Positions 15,375 through 24,225 of a stretch of 64,000 nt of DNA are shown one piece after another; within the stretch, counting starts at the first letter, position 1, and each line of letters starts with the position of its first letter. The stretch covers positions 14,498 to 78,497 of the forward strand of contig CAJTMV010000017.1 of assembly GCA_910577225.1 (NCBI GenBank). Direction: 5' to 3'. The translations under genes and the position numbers were made by a program. The notes beneath the pieces are model-generated. The model did no database searches. It saw only the letters and a list, made by a program, of their open reading frames with translations, and was not told where the DNA came from. Origin of the DNA: an uncultured Eubacterium sp. GTDB lineage: Bacteria; Bacillota; Clostridia; Lachnospirales; Lachnospiraceae.

Positions 15375-17699
15375 TCACCTTAACATTTTAATCGTTTTAC
15401 TCTGTGCATCGATCTCCAGACAACTGGCAGCTTTATACTGCTGAAATAACTTCTCTCCAACCCCTACTGCCGCCGGTATTCCCAATTCCCCTGCGCGAAT
15501 CGCCATATGCGAATTTGCGCCGCCGTACATCGTAATAAAACCGGCAATCCCATGGGAAAAAATCCAGTCATATCCTGGATCCGCACTTGGAATCAGCACA
15601 ATCCGACCTTCCAGATCACCGGCTCCCTGAGATGTCTCCATCAGGCATACATTTCCACTTATCTTACCCGATGTAATAAAATTCGGTTCTGAATCCGGAT
15701 AATAAAACCAGAAAACATCTTCCGGCTCTATAATTACGGGCGGGAGCGTAACCGACTGCGTAACTTTATACTCCCGCTTTCCCTGCTGAATCGAATATAA
15801 AAACGCTTCCCGCACATTTTTGGTCGACGCATACAATTCATATATCGTACGAATATTAATAAAAGCACAGTCTTCAATGGAAATTTCTTCGCTTTGTCCG
15901 AGTCTGCCAATCAGCTGAATCGCTTTGCTCAGGTTTCTCGTAAATACAAATTTTCCATATTCACGTCCTTCGATCACCGTTTTGATAAAATCCATCAGCT
16001 CCAGTATATCATTGGTCAAACCATTCTCAACCAGTTTCTTTTTCAGTTTGTTTAACTGCTTCAGAGAAAGCCGGAATTCTTCTGCCAGACCTTCCTGTTG
16101 CTGCGTTTCTTCTTTCCATTCAAAATACAGCTCTGGAGCTTCATCATAACGTAAAGAAGTAATATCGTAAGTACCTGGTCTTAAATGTCCATATTTTTTC
16201 AAAAACGCACTCCTGGACAAATCCCGAAAATCTGCATTCATACCTGAACTAACCGTATTCACCTCATTCATAAACAGCTCATAATCCTTCTCTGTCAGTA
16301 TTCCGCAGGCAGTCAGTGATTTTAGAATCTGAACCGCAATAAAAGCTCCTCTGGCCAGTCCCGCAAACGGAAGCGTCCCGTACCGTTTACAGTCTTCCAG
16401 CAGCCAGTATACTTTTTCAATGTCTTCCATCCCGCTTTCCATAATTTCGTCATACCGTTTGTTCAGAAACTGTATTTTTTCATAATCTCTTCGCCACAAT
16501 CCATTTTTATGATCGATAATATGATTTGTTACATTCCGCAGTGCATTCAGGATTTGCTCTGTCTCTTCTTCCGAAAACCCATATTCCTTTAATACCTGAA
16601 TCCGTTCCGGAAGATCCAGCGTATAACAGGAAAATAAAATCTCAAACTCCGCCTTATCATGCTTTTGCGGATTTTCCATCAAACGATCGATGTAATAATT
16701 TACCAGCTTTTCACTTAATCCCTCTTCCAGTTCTGCCGGTACAAAGGAATTGAAACTGACACGAACGTCGATATACGGAAGTCCGGCAAAATCTACCATC
16801 AGTGGAAAGCTCCGCAGATTCCGGTACCCATAATTATCTCTCTGATAAGCCCATACGCTGTCCGTAATAATTTCCCGATATAAAGACAACGCCAGCGGTT
16901 TCGGCCGGATGCCGATCATTTCCGCCGGGTTCCAGTCTGTCATTACACTATAAACCGTTCTTTTCCCACATAAAAATGGTTTTACAATCTGTTCTCTTAC
17001 TATCCTCGCCCGGATACGCTCCAGCTCCGTTTTCTGCATCGTTCTGTCTGCCGGCGTACCGTTCAGGCAAAGCGCGCGTACCTGCAAAATATATAGTTTT
17101 TGTTCTTCTGTAAACGCAAACTCTACATCCAGATTCTCCTGTCCAAAAAACGCCTCCAGCTCCTGCAGTGCCTGGCACAGTCTCTGCATTTGATCCGGAC
17201 AGCCTTTGCCGCCGTCTTTAAACTGATAATAAAGCACATTTTCTGTACCGCTTCCGGATGTAACCGCACTGGTCGATCCTGTACTATTGTAATTGATCAC
17301 ATAGTAATTTCCCAGCGTATTGGGATCGATCGTAAAAGCCACCCCGCAGGATGTTACATTCTGCAACATCGGCTGCACCAGTATCTGATCCTGCTGGCCT
17401 GCTGTGCCATAAGAAGCAATCACCTGTTCTGTCGCCTGAATAAAGTTCTCCTTTCCGTTTACATTAAGTACCGACTCAAATTTTCCCGCCAAAGACTGTT
17501 CCGCTGTATCTTCCATCAGAGAACTGCTGCGAACGACCACCGATTCTTTCCATTCCAGCGCCTCATACCTGTCCAGTATCCGTTCCCTCTCCATGTTCCA
17601 ATCGTTTACTGTAAAGCATATCTGCGGAAGTACTTCTGCAATTGTCAGACGCTGATACAGCTTTAGCAGCGTCTCTGCCTTTGTCCCTAATTTCTCCAT
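15375..17699 (-). CDS. L-glutamine kinase-like, PEP-synthase-related phosphotransferase (Cj1418-like)
   Basis: A 774-residue protein with two modules of the pyruvate phosphate dikinase family: an N-terminal ATP-grasp domain (VVVRSSSLMEDTAEQSLAGK near residues 54-73, then ILVQPMLQNVTSCGVAFT) and a C-terminal phosphohistidine swivel domain with His731 in YGGANSHMAIRAGELGIPA. The chain ends about 40 residues later, so the PEP/pyruvate TIM barrel is absent. This layout and length match Cj1418, which phosphorylates the amide nitrogen of L-glutamine in the first step of phosphoramidate synthesis. It is the first gene of the cassette. The ribosome binding site is weak. Confidence 0.8.
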   Translation of the reverse strand: MEKLGTKAETLLKLYQRLTIAEVLPQICFTVNDWNMERERILDRYEALEWKESVVVRSSSLMEDTAEQSLAGKFESVLNVNGKENFIQATEQVIASYGTAGQQDQILVQPMLQNVTSCGVAFTIDPNTLGNYYVINYNSTGSTSAVTSGSGTENVLYYQFKDGGKGCPDQMQRLCQALQELEAFFGQENLDVEFAFTEEQKLYILQVRALCLNGTPADRTMQKTELERIRARIVREQIVKPFLCGKRTVYSVMTDWNPAEMIGIRPKPLALSLYREIITDSVWAYQRDNYGYRNLRSFPLMVDFAGLPYIDVRVSFNSFVPAELEEGLSEKLVNYYIDRLMENPQKHDKAEFEILFSCYTLDLPERIQVLKEYGFSEEETEQILNALRNVTNHIIDHKNGLWRRDYEKIQFLNKRYDEIMESGMEDIEKVYWLLEDCKRYGTLPFAGLARGAFIAVQILKSLTACGILTEKDYELFMNEVNTVSSGMNADFRDLSRSAFLKKYGHLRPGTYDITSLRYDEAPELYFEWKEETQQQEGLAEEFRLSLKQLNKLKKKLVENGLTNDILELMDFIKTVIEGREYGKFVFTRNLSKAIQLIGRLGQSEEISIEDCAFINIRTIYELYASTKNVREAFLYSIQQGKREYKVTQSVTLPPVIIEPEDVFWFYYPDSEPNFITSGKISGNVCLMETSQGAGDLEGRIVLIPSADPGYDWIFSHGIAGFITMYGGANSHMAIRAGELGIPAAVGVGEKLFQQYKAASCLEIDAQSKTIKMLR

Positions 17700-17941
17700 A
17701 ATCTTTTTGTTAACCCGCCTTTTTCTCGCTGTTTTCGTTACTGTTCATGTCCATTTCCCACGAAAGCGCATTTGATGCGCATTTCTGTTTTATGAACAAT
17801 TGTCTGTCTTCTATATTTCTACTTTGCAGTTTTATTATTTTTTGCTATAATCATTAAAAGTATATCGTATACAGCCGCTTTTTTCAATTGTTTTTCTACA
17901 TATGGTAACAGAAACAATTCAGGCAGACTGTCCTGTAACTT
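17700..17941. other. Divergent gap between the phosphoramidate cassette and the AAA protein
   Basis: Holds a plus-strand promoter (listed separately) and a small palindrome, GCGCAT-TTG-ATGCGC (17766-17780), that could be an operator. No convincing sigma-A promoter facing the glutamine-kinase-like gene is seen. Confidence 0.5.
17824..17851 (+). promoter_or_regulatory. Sigma-A-type promoter for the AAA protein gene
   Basis: TTGCAG (17824-17829), a 16-base spacer and a perfect TATAAT (17846-17851), about 90 bases before the ATG at 17942. Confidence 0.6.
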
Positions 17942-19441
17942 ATGAAAAAAATTATCAATAATGTAATAACCGTTTTTTCAAAAAGGAGTTTCCATTATGA
18001 ACCGATGCAGGCATTAAAACATTACCTTGAAACCGATTACCTGGTTCTGTTTACCGATTTTCAAATGCTCAGCTCCACGTCTTTTAAAGAAGAAGCCTCT
18101 TTCTCAAAAGCATTTGCAGAAATACTGGAACAAGCGTTTCAAACAACTGGCACAAAATATTTCAAATCCTGTCCGATTCAGGAAAAATCAGTGTCAGCGC
18201 TATCTGACTGTACATCTTTACGTACATTATTTAAACAGATCAGCTATATTTGTAAAATACTTCCAGTACCTGTCGTACTTATGATCGATGAAGCAGACAG
18301 CGCGTCCGATAACCAGATATTTACAGACTTTCTATCCATGCTCCGGGGATATTATCTGGACCGTGAAAACAGTCCTACGTTTCATTCTGTTATCCTTGCT
18401 GGCGTATATGATATCAAAAATCTGAAATTAAAATTAAGACCCGAAGCAAATCATCATTATAATAGTCCCTGGAATATCGCAGCAAAATTCAATATTGAAA
18501 TGAATTTTTCCGCAAATCAGATTGCTGGTATGCTTCTGGAATATGAATCTGACCACCATACGCAAATGAACGTTCAGATGATTGCGGACGAAATCTACTC
18601 CTATACATCTGGCTATCCCTATTTCGTATCTGCTGTCTGTAAAATTCTGGACGAAGAACTGCCGGAAATTAACGCTTTTCCTAATGAACACTCTGTCTGG
18701 AGCCACCAGGGCATTGCCTATGCAATCAATTTTCTTTTAAAAGAAGATATCTCTTTGTTTGGAAATATGGCCAAACAATTAGATTCTTATGAAGATCTTC
18801 GTAAAATGATTGAATGTATTTTATATGAGGGCAGAAAGATTGCATTCAGTCCTTTGGACCGCTCTGTCAGTCTCGGCACAATGTTTGGGTTCTTGAAAAA
18901 TGAAAATGGTTACACAGTAGTTGCCAACCGCATTTTTGAAATGGCGCTGCTTACCATGTTTTCTACCAAAGAATCCGTAAACAGCGATACCTGGCACTAT
19001 GGACAACGTGAAAAAAACCAGTTTTTATCAAATGGCAGGCTGAATATGGATCTTATCCTTCAAAAATTTACGGAACATTTTACAGATATTTATGGAGATA
19101 ACGATGAAAAATTTATAGAAAAATACGGACGTAAGTTCTTCCTGCTCTACTTAAAGCCTATTATAAACGGCGCCGGAAATTATTATCTGGAAGCGCAAAC
19201 AAGAGATGCCGGGCGCACCGATGTGATTATAGATTACCTGGGCTGTCAATACATCGTCGAAATGAAAATCTGGCATGGTAATGAATACAATAAACGCGGT
19301 GAACTTCAGCTTTTAGAATACCTAAACTATTTTCATCTGCAAAAAGGATATCTGCTCAGCTTCAATTTTAACAAAAGTAAAGAAACAGGCATAAAAACCA
19401 TTCGCCTGAATGACCGAATTATCATAGAAGCTGTTGTCTAA
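17942..19441 (+). CDS. AAA-ATPase/PD-(D/E)XK family protein with a lost P-loop
   Basis: A 499-residue member of the AAA-like plus C-terminal nuclease-like family common in gut clostridia. Walker B is clear (VPVVLMIDEADS, residues 109-120) and the C-terminal PD-(D/E)XK motif is seen as GRTDVIID (Asp427) and YIVEMKIWHG (Glu440, Lys442). The N-terminus is short, and where the family usually has an R-x-F-G-K-T Walker A there is SKRSFHYEPMQALKHYL, so the GKT residues are gone. An in-frame stop lies two codons upstream and there is no good ribosome binding site for the ATG. It may be a decaying gene. No glycan link is evident. Confidence 0.65.
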   Translation: MKKIINNVITVFSKRSFHYEPMQALKHYLETDYLVLFTDFQMLSSTSFKEEASFSKAFAEILEQAFQTTGTKYFKSCPIQEKSVSALSDCTSLRTLFKQISYICKILPVPVVLMIDEADSASDNQIFTDFLSMLRGYYLDRENSPTFHSVILAGVYDIKNLKLKLRPEANHHYNSPWNIAAKFNIEMNFSANQIAGMLLEYESDHHTQMNVQMIADEIYSYTSGYPYFVSAVCKILDEELPEINAFPNEHSVWSHQGIAYAINFLLKEDISLFGNMAKQLDSYEDLRKMIECILYEGRKIAFSPLDRSVSLGTMFGFLKNENGYTVVANRIFEMALLTMFSTKESVNSDTWHYGQREKNQFLSNGRLNMDLILQKFTEHFTDIYGDNDEKFIEKYGRKFFLLYLKPIINGAGNYYLEAQTRDAGRTDVIIDYLGCQYIVEMKIWHGNEYNKRGELQLLEYLNYFHLQKGYLLSFNFNKSKETGIKTIRLNDRIIIEAVV

Positions 19442-19459
19442 AAACCTGACCAAATATAA

Positions 19460-19510
19460 GTTATACAAAAAGTGGATACTTGGCAATCAGGCATCTGCTT
19501 TTTGTATAAC
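19460..19510. repeat. Inverted repeat between convergent genes
   Basis: GTTATACAAAAAG (19460-19472) is perfectly complementary to CTTTTTGTATAAC (19498-19510) with a 25-base loop. It lies between convergent genes and could end transcription from both sides, though no extra T-run follows. It could also be a relic of a mobile element. Confidence 0.55.
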
Positions 19511-19533
19511 AGCCGATTCTTTCCTTATTTCAT

Positions 19534-20475
19534 TTACCGCTCAACCCTGACCGGATTCGTCAAAAAATCCTCATATGCCAGCCGGATTCCTTCCTCCAGC
19601 TCTGTCTTATACTTCCATCCCAGCTTCTTCGCCTTGCTTACGTCCAGCAGTTTGCGCGGCGTACCATTCGGCTTGTTCGTATCCCACAAAATCTCGCCCT
19701 GATACCCGACGACCCTGGCAACCGTCTCTGCCAGCTCTCTGATCGACAATTCCTTTCCTGTACCCGCATTGATCGTCTCATCCCCACTATAATGATTCAT
19801 CAAAAATACGCAGAAATCAGCCAGATCATCGACATACAAAAATTCCCTTAACGCACTGCCATCTCCCCAGCAGGTCACAGACGGAGCTTCTGCCTCCTTT
19901 GCCTCATGGAATCTGCGAATCATCGCAGGAAGTACGTGACTGTTCGTAGGATGATAGTTGTCATTCGGTCCATACAGATTCGTTGGCATAACCGAAATAT
20001 AATCCGTCCCATACTGACGATTCAGATACTCACAATATTTCAGACCACTAATCTTTGCCAGCGCATAGCCCTCGTTTGTTTTTTCCAGTTCGCTCGTCAG
20101 CAGACAGCTTTCCGGCATTGGCTGAGGCGCAAGCCGCGGATAGATGCACGAAGAACCAAGAAATTCGAGTTTCCTGCATCCATGTTTCCAGGCCTCGTGA
20201 ATCACATTCATTTCCAGTACCATATTTTCATACATAAAATCAGCAAGCGCGCCTGCATTTGCCGCAATCCCGCCAACTTTACCGGCAGCCAGAAATACAT
20301 AGTCCGGTTTTTCTGCCGCAAAAAACTGCTCTACATCCTGCTGTCTCGTCAAATCCAGTTCCTGATGCGTCCTTAATATGATATTCGTATATCCTTGTTT
20401 TTGCAATTCTCTGACAATCGCAGAACCGACCATACCTTTATGTCCGGCTACAAATATTTTGTCGTTTTTCTCCAT
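19534..20475 (-). CDS. fcl: GDP-L-fucose synthase
   Basis: Short-chain dehydrogenase that epimerises and reduces GDP-4-keto-6-deoxy-D-mannose to GDP-L-fucose. The 313-residue protein has the NADP loop VAGHKGMVGSAI near the start, FLAAGKVGGIAAN, the catalytic SSCIYP serine, and the YALAK Tyr-Lys pair in NEGYALAKISGLKY. The start at 20475 is chosen because AGGGAG lies upstream of it. It directly follows gmd, its pathway partner, with a 26-base gap. Confidence 0.93.
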   Translation of the reverse strand: MEKNDKIFVAGHKGMVGSAIVRELQKQGYTNIILRTHQELDLTRQQDVEQFFAAEKPDYVFLAAGKVGGIAANAGALADFMYENMVLEMNVIHEAWKHGCRKLEFLGSSCIYPRLAPQPMPESCLLTSELEKTNEGYALAKISGLKYCEYLNRQYGTDYISVMPTNLYGPNDNYHPTNSHVLPAMIRRFHEAKEAEAPSVTCWGDGSALREFLYVDDLADFCVFLMNHYSGDETINAGTGKELSIRELAETVARVVGYQGEILWDTNKPNGTPRKLLDVSKAKKLGWKYKTELEEGIRLAYEDFLTNPVRVER

Positions 20476-20501
20476 CTGATACGTCTCCCTGCATTCCATC
20501 T

Positions 20502-21587
20502 TTACTTTGCCGCGCCATTCAGGTATTCCTGCACCTGATCTCTGATTTGCGCTTCTGCACGTTCTACCGCCGCTTTTTCCATATCGTGTTCCACCATCTT
20601 CTTCACCAGTTCTTCAAAACCTGTTTTGGACGGATTCCACCCAAGTAATCGAATCGCTTTTGAGGGATCTCCACATAAATCGATCACATCCGTCGGCCGG
20701 TAAAATTCAGGCGATACTTCAACGATTACCCTGCCCGTCTCTTTTTCAATCCCTTTTTCCTCCGCCCCGCTTCCGTGAAATTCCAGTTCCATTCCTGCAT
20801 AATGAAACGCAAGCTGACAGAACTCACGCACGGAATGCTGTCTGCCTGTAGCAATTACGAAATCCTGCGGACTGTCATTTTGCAGCATCAGCCACATACA
20901 CTCCACATAATCTCTTGCATAGCCCCAGTCCCGCAATGACGACAAGTTGCCAAGATACAATTTCTCCTGGATCCCCTGCGCGATTCTGGCAGCTGCCAGT
21001 GTAATCTTTCTCGTTACAAACGTTTCTCCCCGCCGCTCTGACTCATGATTAAATAAAATACCCGAACAGCAAAACATCTGATACGCTTCTCTGTAATGCT
21101 TCACGATCCAGTATCCATATTGTTTTGCAACAGCATAAGGACTATACGGGTGAAATGGCGTATCTTCATTTTGCGGTACCTGTTCCGTTTTTCCATATAA
21201 TTCAGAAGTAGACGCCTGATAAATACGACAGGTCCGCTCCTGTCCGGTCAGTCTCACTGCTTCGAGTATCCTAAGCACTCCCACGGCATTGATATCAGCT
21301 GTAAATTCCGGCACTTCAAAACTCACCTGAACATGTGACTGCGCTGCCAGATTGTATATCTCATCCGGACGCACATCTCCTATCACATTCACCAGACTTT
21401 TTCCATCCCCCAGATCTCCATAGTGCAGATAAAATTGCGGCATATCTTCCAGATGTGCAATTCTTTCCCGATAATCTACAGAAGAACGCCTGATCATACC
21501 ATGGACTTCATACCCCTTTTCCAGTAAAAATTCTGCCAGATAAGAACCATCCTGTCCGGTTACTCCTGTAATCAATGCTCTTTTCAT
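20502..21587 (-). CDS. gmd: GDP-mannose 4,6-dehydratase
   Basis: Converts GDP-D-mannose to GDP-4-keto-6-deoxymannose, the branch point for GDP-fucose (Fcl here) and GDP-perosamine (the aminotransferase at 41690). The 361-residue enzyme begins MKRALITGVTGQDGSYLAEF with the GxxGxxG NAD loop, and shows ASTSELYGK and the YSPYAVAKQYGYW Tyr-Lys motif. The frame is open 20 codons further, but GGAGG before the ATG at 21587 fixes the start. GDP-mannose synthesis genes are not in the window. Confidence 0.93.
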   Translation of the reverse strand: MKRALITGVTGQDGSYLAEFLLEKGYEVHGMIRRSSVDYRERIAHLEDMPQFYLHYGDLGDGKSLVNVIGDVRPDEIYNLAAQSHVQVSFEVPEFTADINAVGVLRILEAVRLTGQERTCRIYQASTSELYGKTEQVPQNEDTPFHPYSPYAVAKQYGYWIVKHYREAYQMFCCSGILFNHESERRGETFVTRKITLAAARIAQGIQEKLYLGNLSSLRDWGYARDYVECMWLMLQNDSPQDFVIATGRQHSVREFCQLAFHYAGMELEFHGSGAEEKGIEKETGRVIVEVSPEFYRPTDVIDLCGDPSKAIRLLGWNPSKTGFEELVKKMVEHDMEKAAVERAEAQIRDQVQEYLNGAAK

Positions 21588-21657
21588 CTTTTTACAGCCT
21601 CCATTTCTATGATTTGTGTTCTGTCTTTCATCACTGCAGCAATACAATAGATTCGGA

Positions 21658-22743
21658 TCAGGAAATATCTTTGCAGATCATAATTTTATTATGATATTCC
21701 GCATGGCCCCCGGCAATCTCCAGCCCATGCAGCAGCTGATCGAACGCAAGCGAATGTGTAATCAGCTCCTGTAACCGGAATTTTCCACTGCTGCAAAATT
21801 GTTTCACTGTATGCCAGTCATCCTCTTTTGAATGACAGAACGAAGAGTTCCAGGTTCCCACAAGACGGATCTGTTTGCGCAAAATCTTCCAATACGTCTG
21901 TTTATCCAGAAATACGTCTCCTTTTGGATTTGCGACTGCTAACAGCTGTCCCCCTGGTTTCACACAATCCAGACAGCTTTTGATCGAATCCGATGTTCCG
22001 ATACAATCGATAACGACCGAAACGCCCTCTCCCTTCGTTTCTTCCAATATCCACGCAGCGGTTTCATCGAGTTGATGGTTGTGCTCTGTCCTCTGATCCC
22101 GGTCTGTATTTTTATAACGATACCCATCCGACACAACCTGTCTCATCATTTTTCCATGTCCGGGATCATGACCGACTGCAAATACATCTTGCAAACCCAT
22201 GTTCCAAAGCCACTGTACAATCAATAATCCAATTGTTCCAAGTCCAAATAATGCCGCCGAATCTTCCCTGCGCAATTCGAGCCGCCTTACCGCATGCAGT
22301 GCAACGGATGACGGTTCCAGCATCGCCGCCTCTTTCATTGTCATGTTTTCAGGCAGCTCCAGCAGATTCCATACCGGAACAGCCACAAATTCCGCAAATC
22401 CGCCGTCTCTTCTGGAGCCCAGATAATCGTAATGACTGCACATCTCATACTGTTCTTTTTGACAGGCTGCACACTGCTTACATGGAATCAGCGGGAATAC
22501 GCCTGCCCGTTTTCCAATCCATTCCCTGTCGCACTGGTCGTATACATCTACAACTTTTCCTGCAAATTCATGCCCCGGTATTGTTGGAAAATGATACGTT
22601 CCCGTTTGAAAAATCCTTGGAATATCCGAACCGCAGATACCCGCTGCTCCTACCTGTACCAATGCCCAGCCGCTTTGCAGATCAGGCATCGGCACATCCG
22701 CATATTCCAACTGCCCGATTCCTTTTAACGTATAGGCTTTCAT
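21658..22743 (-). CDS. Zinc-dependent alcohol dehydrogenase, TarJ-like polyol-phosphate dehydrogenase
   Basis: A 361-residue medium-chain dehydrogenase. Catalytic zinc ligands are seen in GAAGICGSDIPR and IPGHEFAG; the structural zinc cysteines are in PCKQCAACQKEQYEMC; the NAD region has ALFGLGTIGLLIVQW. It overlaps by 4 bases the start of this gene with the end of an IspD/TarI-like cytidylyltransferase, and a ribulose-phosphate-3-epimerase-like gene comes next, which suggests reduction of a keto-pentose phosphate for a CDP-pentitol, as TarJ does for CDP-ribitol. Substrate not proven. Confidence 0.72.
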   Translation of the reverse strand: MKAYTLKGIGQLEYADVPMPDLQSGWALVQVGAAGICGSDIPRIFQTGTYHFPTIPGHEFAGKVVDVYDQCDREWIGKRAGVFPLIPCKQCAACQKEQYEMCSHYDYLGSRRDGGFAEFVAVPVWNLLELPENMTMKEAAMLEPSSVALHAVRRLELRREDSAALFGLGTIGLLIVQWLWNMGLQDVFAVGHDPGHGKMMRQVVSDGYRYKNTDRDQRTEHNHQLDETAAWILEETKGEGVSVVIDCIGTSDSIKSCLDCVKPGGQLLAVANPKGDVFLDKQTYWKILRKQIRLVGTWNSSFCHSKEDDWHTVKQFCSSGKFRLQELITHSLAFDQLLHGLEIAGGHAEYHNKIMICKDIS

Positions 22744-23489
22744 CTTTTGCCATCCTCCATGATCCGTTGAAACTGCTGCAGATCTTCCGCCGTTGTAATC
22801 TTAAAGTTATGTTCGTCACCCTCTACCAGCGCAATCTGCATACCGGCCTTTACTGCCGGCTGGCTGCTGCCGCATACGGCCAGCATTTCTTCTTCGGATA
22901 AGGCTTCGTTCGCACGCAGATACGCTCCAAATACAAACGCTTCCGGCGCCTGCCCCGCAAGAATCCGGTCACGTTCCAGCAACGCGTCTATATGAGTTCC
23001 ATTTTTGCTGTAATACACGGTATCTGTCATTGGCAGTACCGGCATCGCGCCATCTGCCTGTTCCGCCGCCCTGATACATGTTTCTATTAAAGATTCTGAT
23101 GTCAGAGGCCTGACAGCATCCTGCACCAGAATCACATCTCTTTCGTCTGCCCGTTTTTGTAAAGCATGCAAACCGCTTAAAATCGATAACTGGCGATTTT
23201 CTCCCGGTAAAGCGAATCCCAAAAACTTTGTCGTGGCCGCCGCAATCTTTTTTTGCAGTTGTTGTACACACTGACATTCATTCTGCAGCTGTTCGACTTC
23301 ACGTAAGATAAACGGCTGCCATTCTCCGGCAGCTACAATCACATATGCATCGATACACGCTGTCCGTTCCATCCGTTCCAGACAATAACTCAGAATCGTC
23401 CGGCTGCCTACTTTATGATATTGCTTTGGTATATCGATTCCTTTCAGTCTGGATCCGACCCCGCCGGAAAGAATGATCCCATAGTTCAT
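22740..23489 (-). CDS. IspD/TarI-family cytidylyltransferase
   Basis: A 249-residue CTP-dependent transferase with MNYGIILSGGVGSRLKGID, PKQYHKVGSRTILSYCL and VILVQDAVRPLTSESLIE, the IspD/TarI pattern. Translationally coupled (ATGA overlap) to the TarJ-like dehydrogenase. The placement inside a glycan island next to TarJ-like and epimerase-like genes argues for CDP-polyol synthesis rather than isoprenoid synthesis. The product could be CDP-ribitol, or a CDP-linked xylitol or arabinitol if the epimerase feeds it. Confidence 0.75.
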   Translation of the reverse strand: MNYGIILSGGVGSRLKGIDIPKQYHKVGSRTILSYCLERMERTACIDAYVIVAAGEWQPFILREVEQLQNECQCVQQLQKKIAAATTKFLGFALPGENRQLSILSGLHALQKRADERDVILVQDAVRPLTSESLIETCIRAAEQADGAMPVLPMTDTVYYSKNGTHIDALLERDRILAGQAPEAFVFGAYLRANEALSEEEMLAVCGSSQPAVKAGMQIALVEGDEHNFKITTAEDLQQFQRIMEDGKR

Positions 23490-23532
23490 ACATGTTCCTC
23501 CTGTTCAGACACAAAATCATTACCGAGATCGC

Positions 23533-24189
23533 CTATACGCAATAATCTCTTACTTCCTGCAAAATATCTCCATACGCTCTGCCTTTGCCAAACAGCACTG
23601 TCGTCCCCAGCACAAAGCCCCGGACTCCTCTTGGCGCGTAAGTTCTGATTTTATCATCCGAACAGGCTCCGTCCCAGTATACCTCAATGTCCCGTTCTTT
23701 TCTGACTTCTAAAAATTTATTCAGCTTTTGCCCTATATATGGTAAAAATACCTGACCTGCATTTCCAGGATTTACGCTCATCACCAGCACCCTTTTGGCA
23801 AGAAACAGCAGCTCACTGACCGTTTCAAACGAAGTGCCCGGATTGACCGCAATGCCCGGGACAATTCCGGCATTGATAATCGCCTGTAATGTCGTAGCCG
23901 GATGGTAATCAGCTTCGGGATGCACGTAAATGACATCTACGCCGCATTCAATAAAAACTTTTAAATAACTCAATGGTCTTTTAATCATTAAATGCACTTC
24001 TACGGGTTTTTTTGTCAGTCTGCGTATGCACTTTAAATCCTGTATCCCCATGCAAAAATTCGGCACAAACTGTCCGTCCATAATGTCGATATGAAAGGAA
24101 TCGATTCCGCCCTCTTCCAATGACCGTATTTCCTTTTCCAAATTACCATAATTCGCGCACATCATCGATGCTGATAATTCCGTATGCAT
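23533..24189 (-). CDS. Ribulose-phosphate 3-epimerase-family protein
   Basis: A 218-residue TIM barrel. Family marks are LSASMMCANYGNLEKEI, DSFHIDIMDGQFVPNF (metal His/Asp), PVEVHLMIKRP, GIAVNPGTSFE and VMSVNPGNAGQVFLP; the final YWDGACSDD replaces the usual VDGG block, so substrate may differ from the housekeeping enzyme. It lies 43 bases upstream of the cytidylyltransferase and likely prepares a pentulose phosphate (ribulose-5-P/xylulose-5-P or a relative) for it. Confidence 0.8.
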   Translation of the reverse strand: MHTELSASMMCANYGNLEKEIRSLEEGGIDSFHIDIMDGQFVPNFCMGIQDLKCIRRLTKKPVEVHLMIKRPLSYLKVFIECGVDVIYVHPEADYHPATTLQAIINAGIVPGIAVNPGTSFETVSELLFLAKRVLVMSVNPGNAGQVFLPYIGQKLNKFLEVRKERDIEVYWDGACSDDKIRTYAPRGVRGFVLGTTVLFGKGRAYGDILQEVRDYCV

Positions 24190-24225
24190 CCTTTATCCTC
24201 CATGATTTCATTTTTACTGTCTCCA

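Noticed and set aside
17997..18014. Alternative start with AAGGAG at ATG 17997 for the AAA protein
   Set aside because: It is in another frame and reaches a stop after six codons.
22740..23489. Housekeeping IspD of the isoprenoid pathway
   Set aside because: Translationally coupled to a TarJ-like dehydrogenase and next to an epimerase inside a glycan island.
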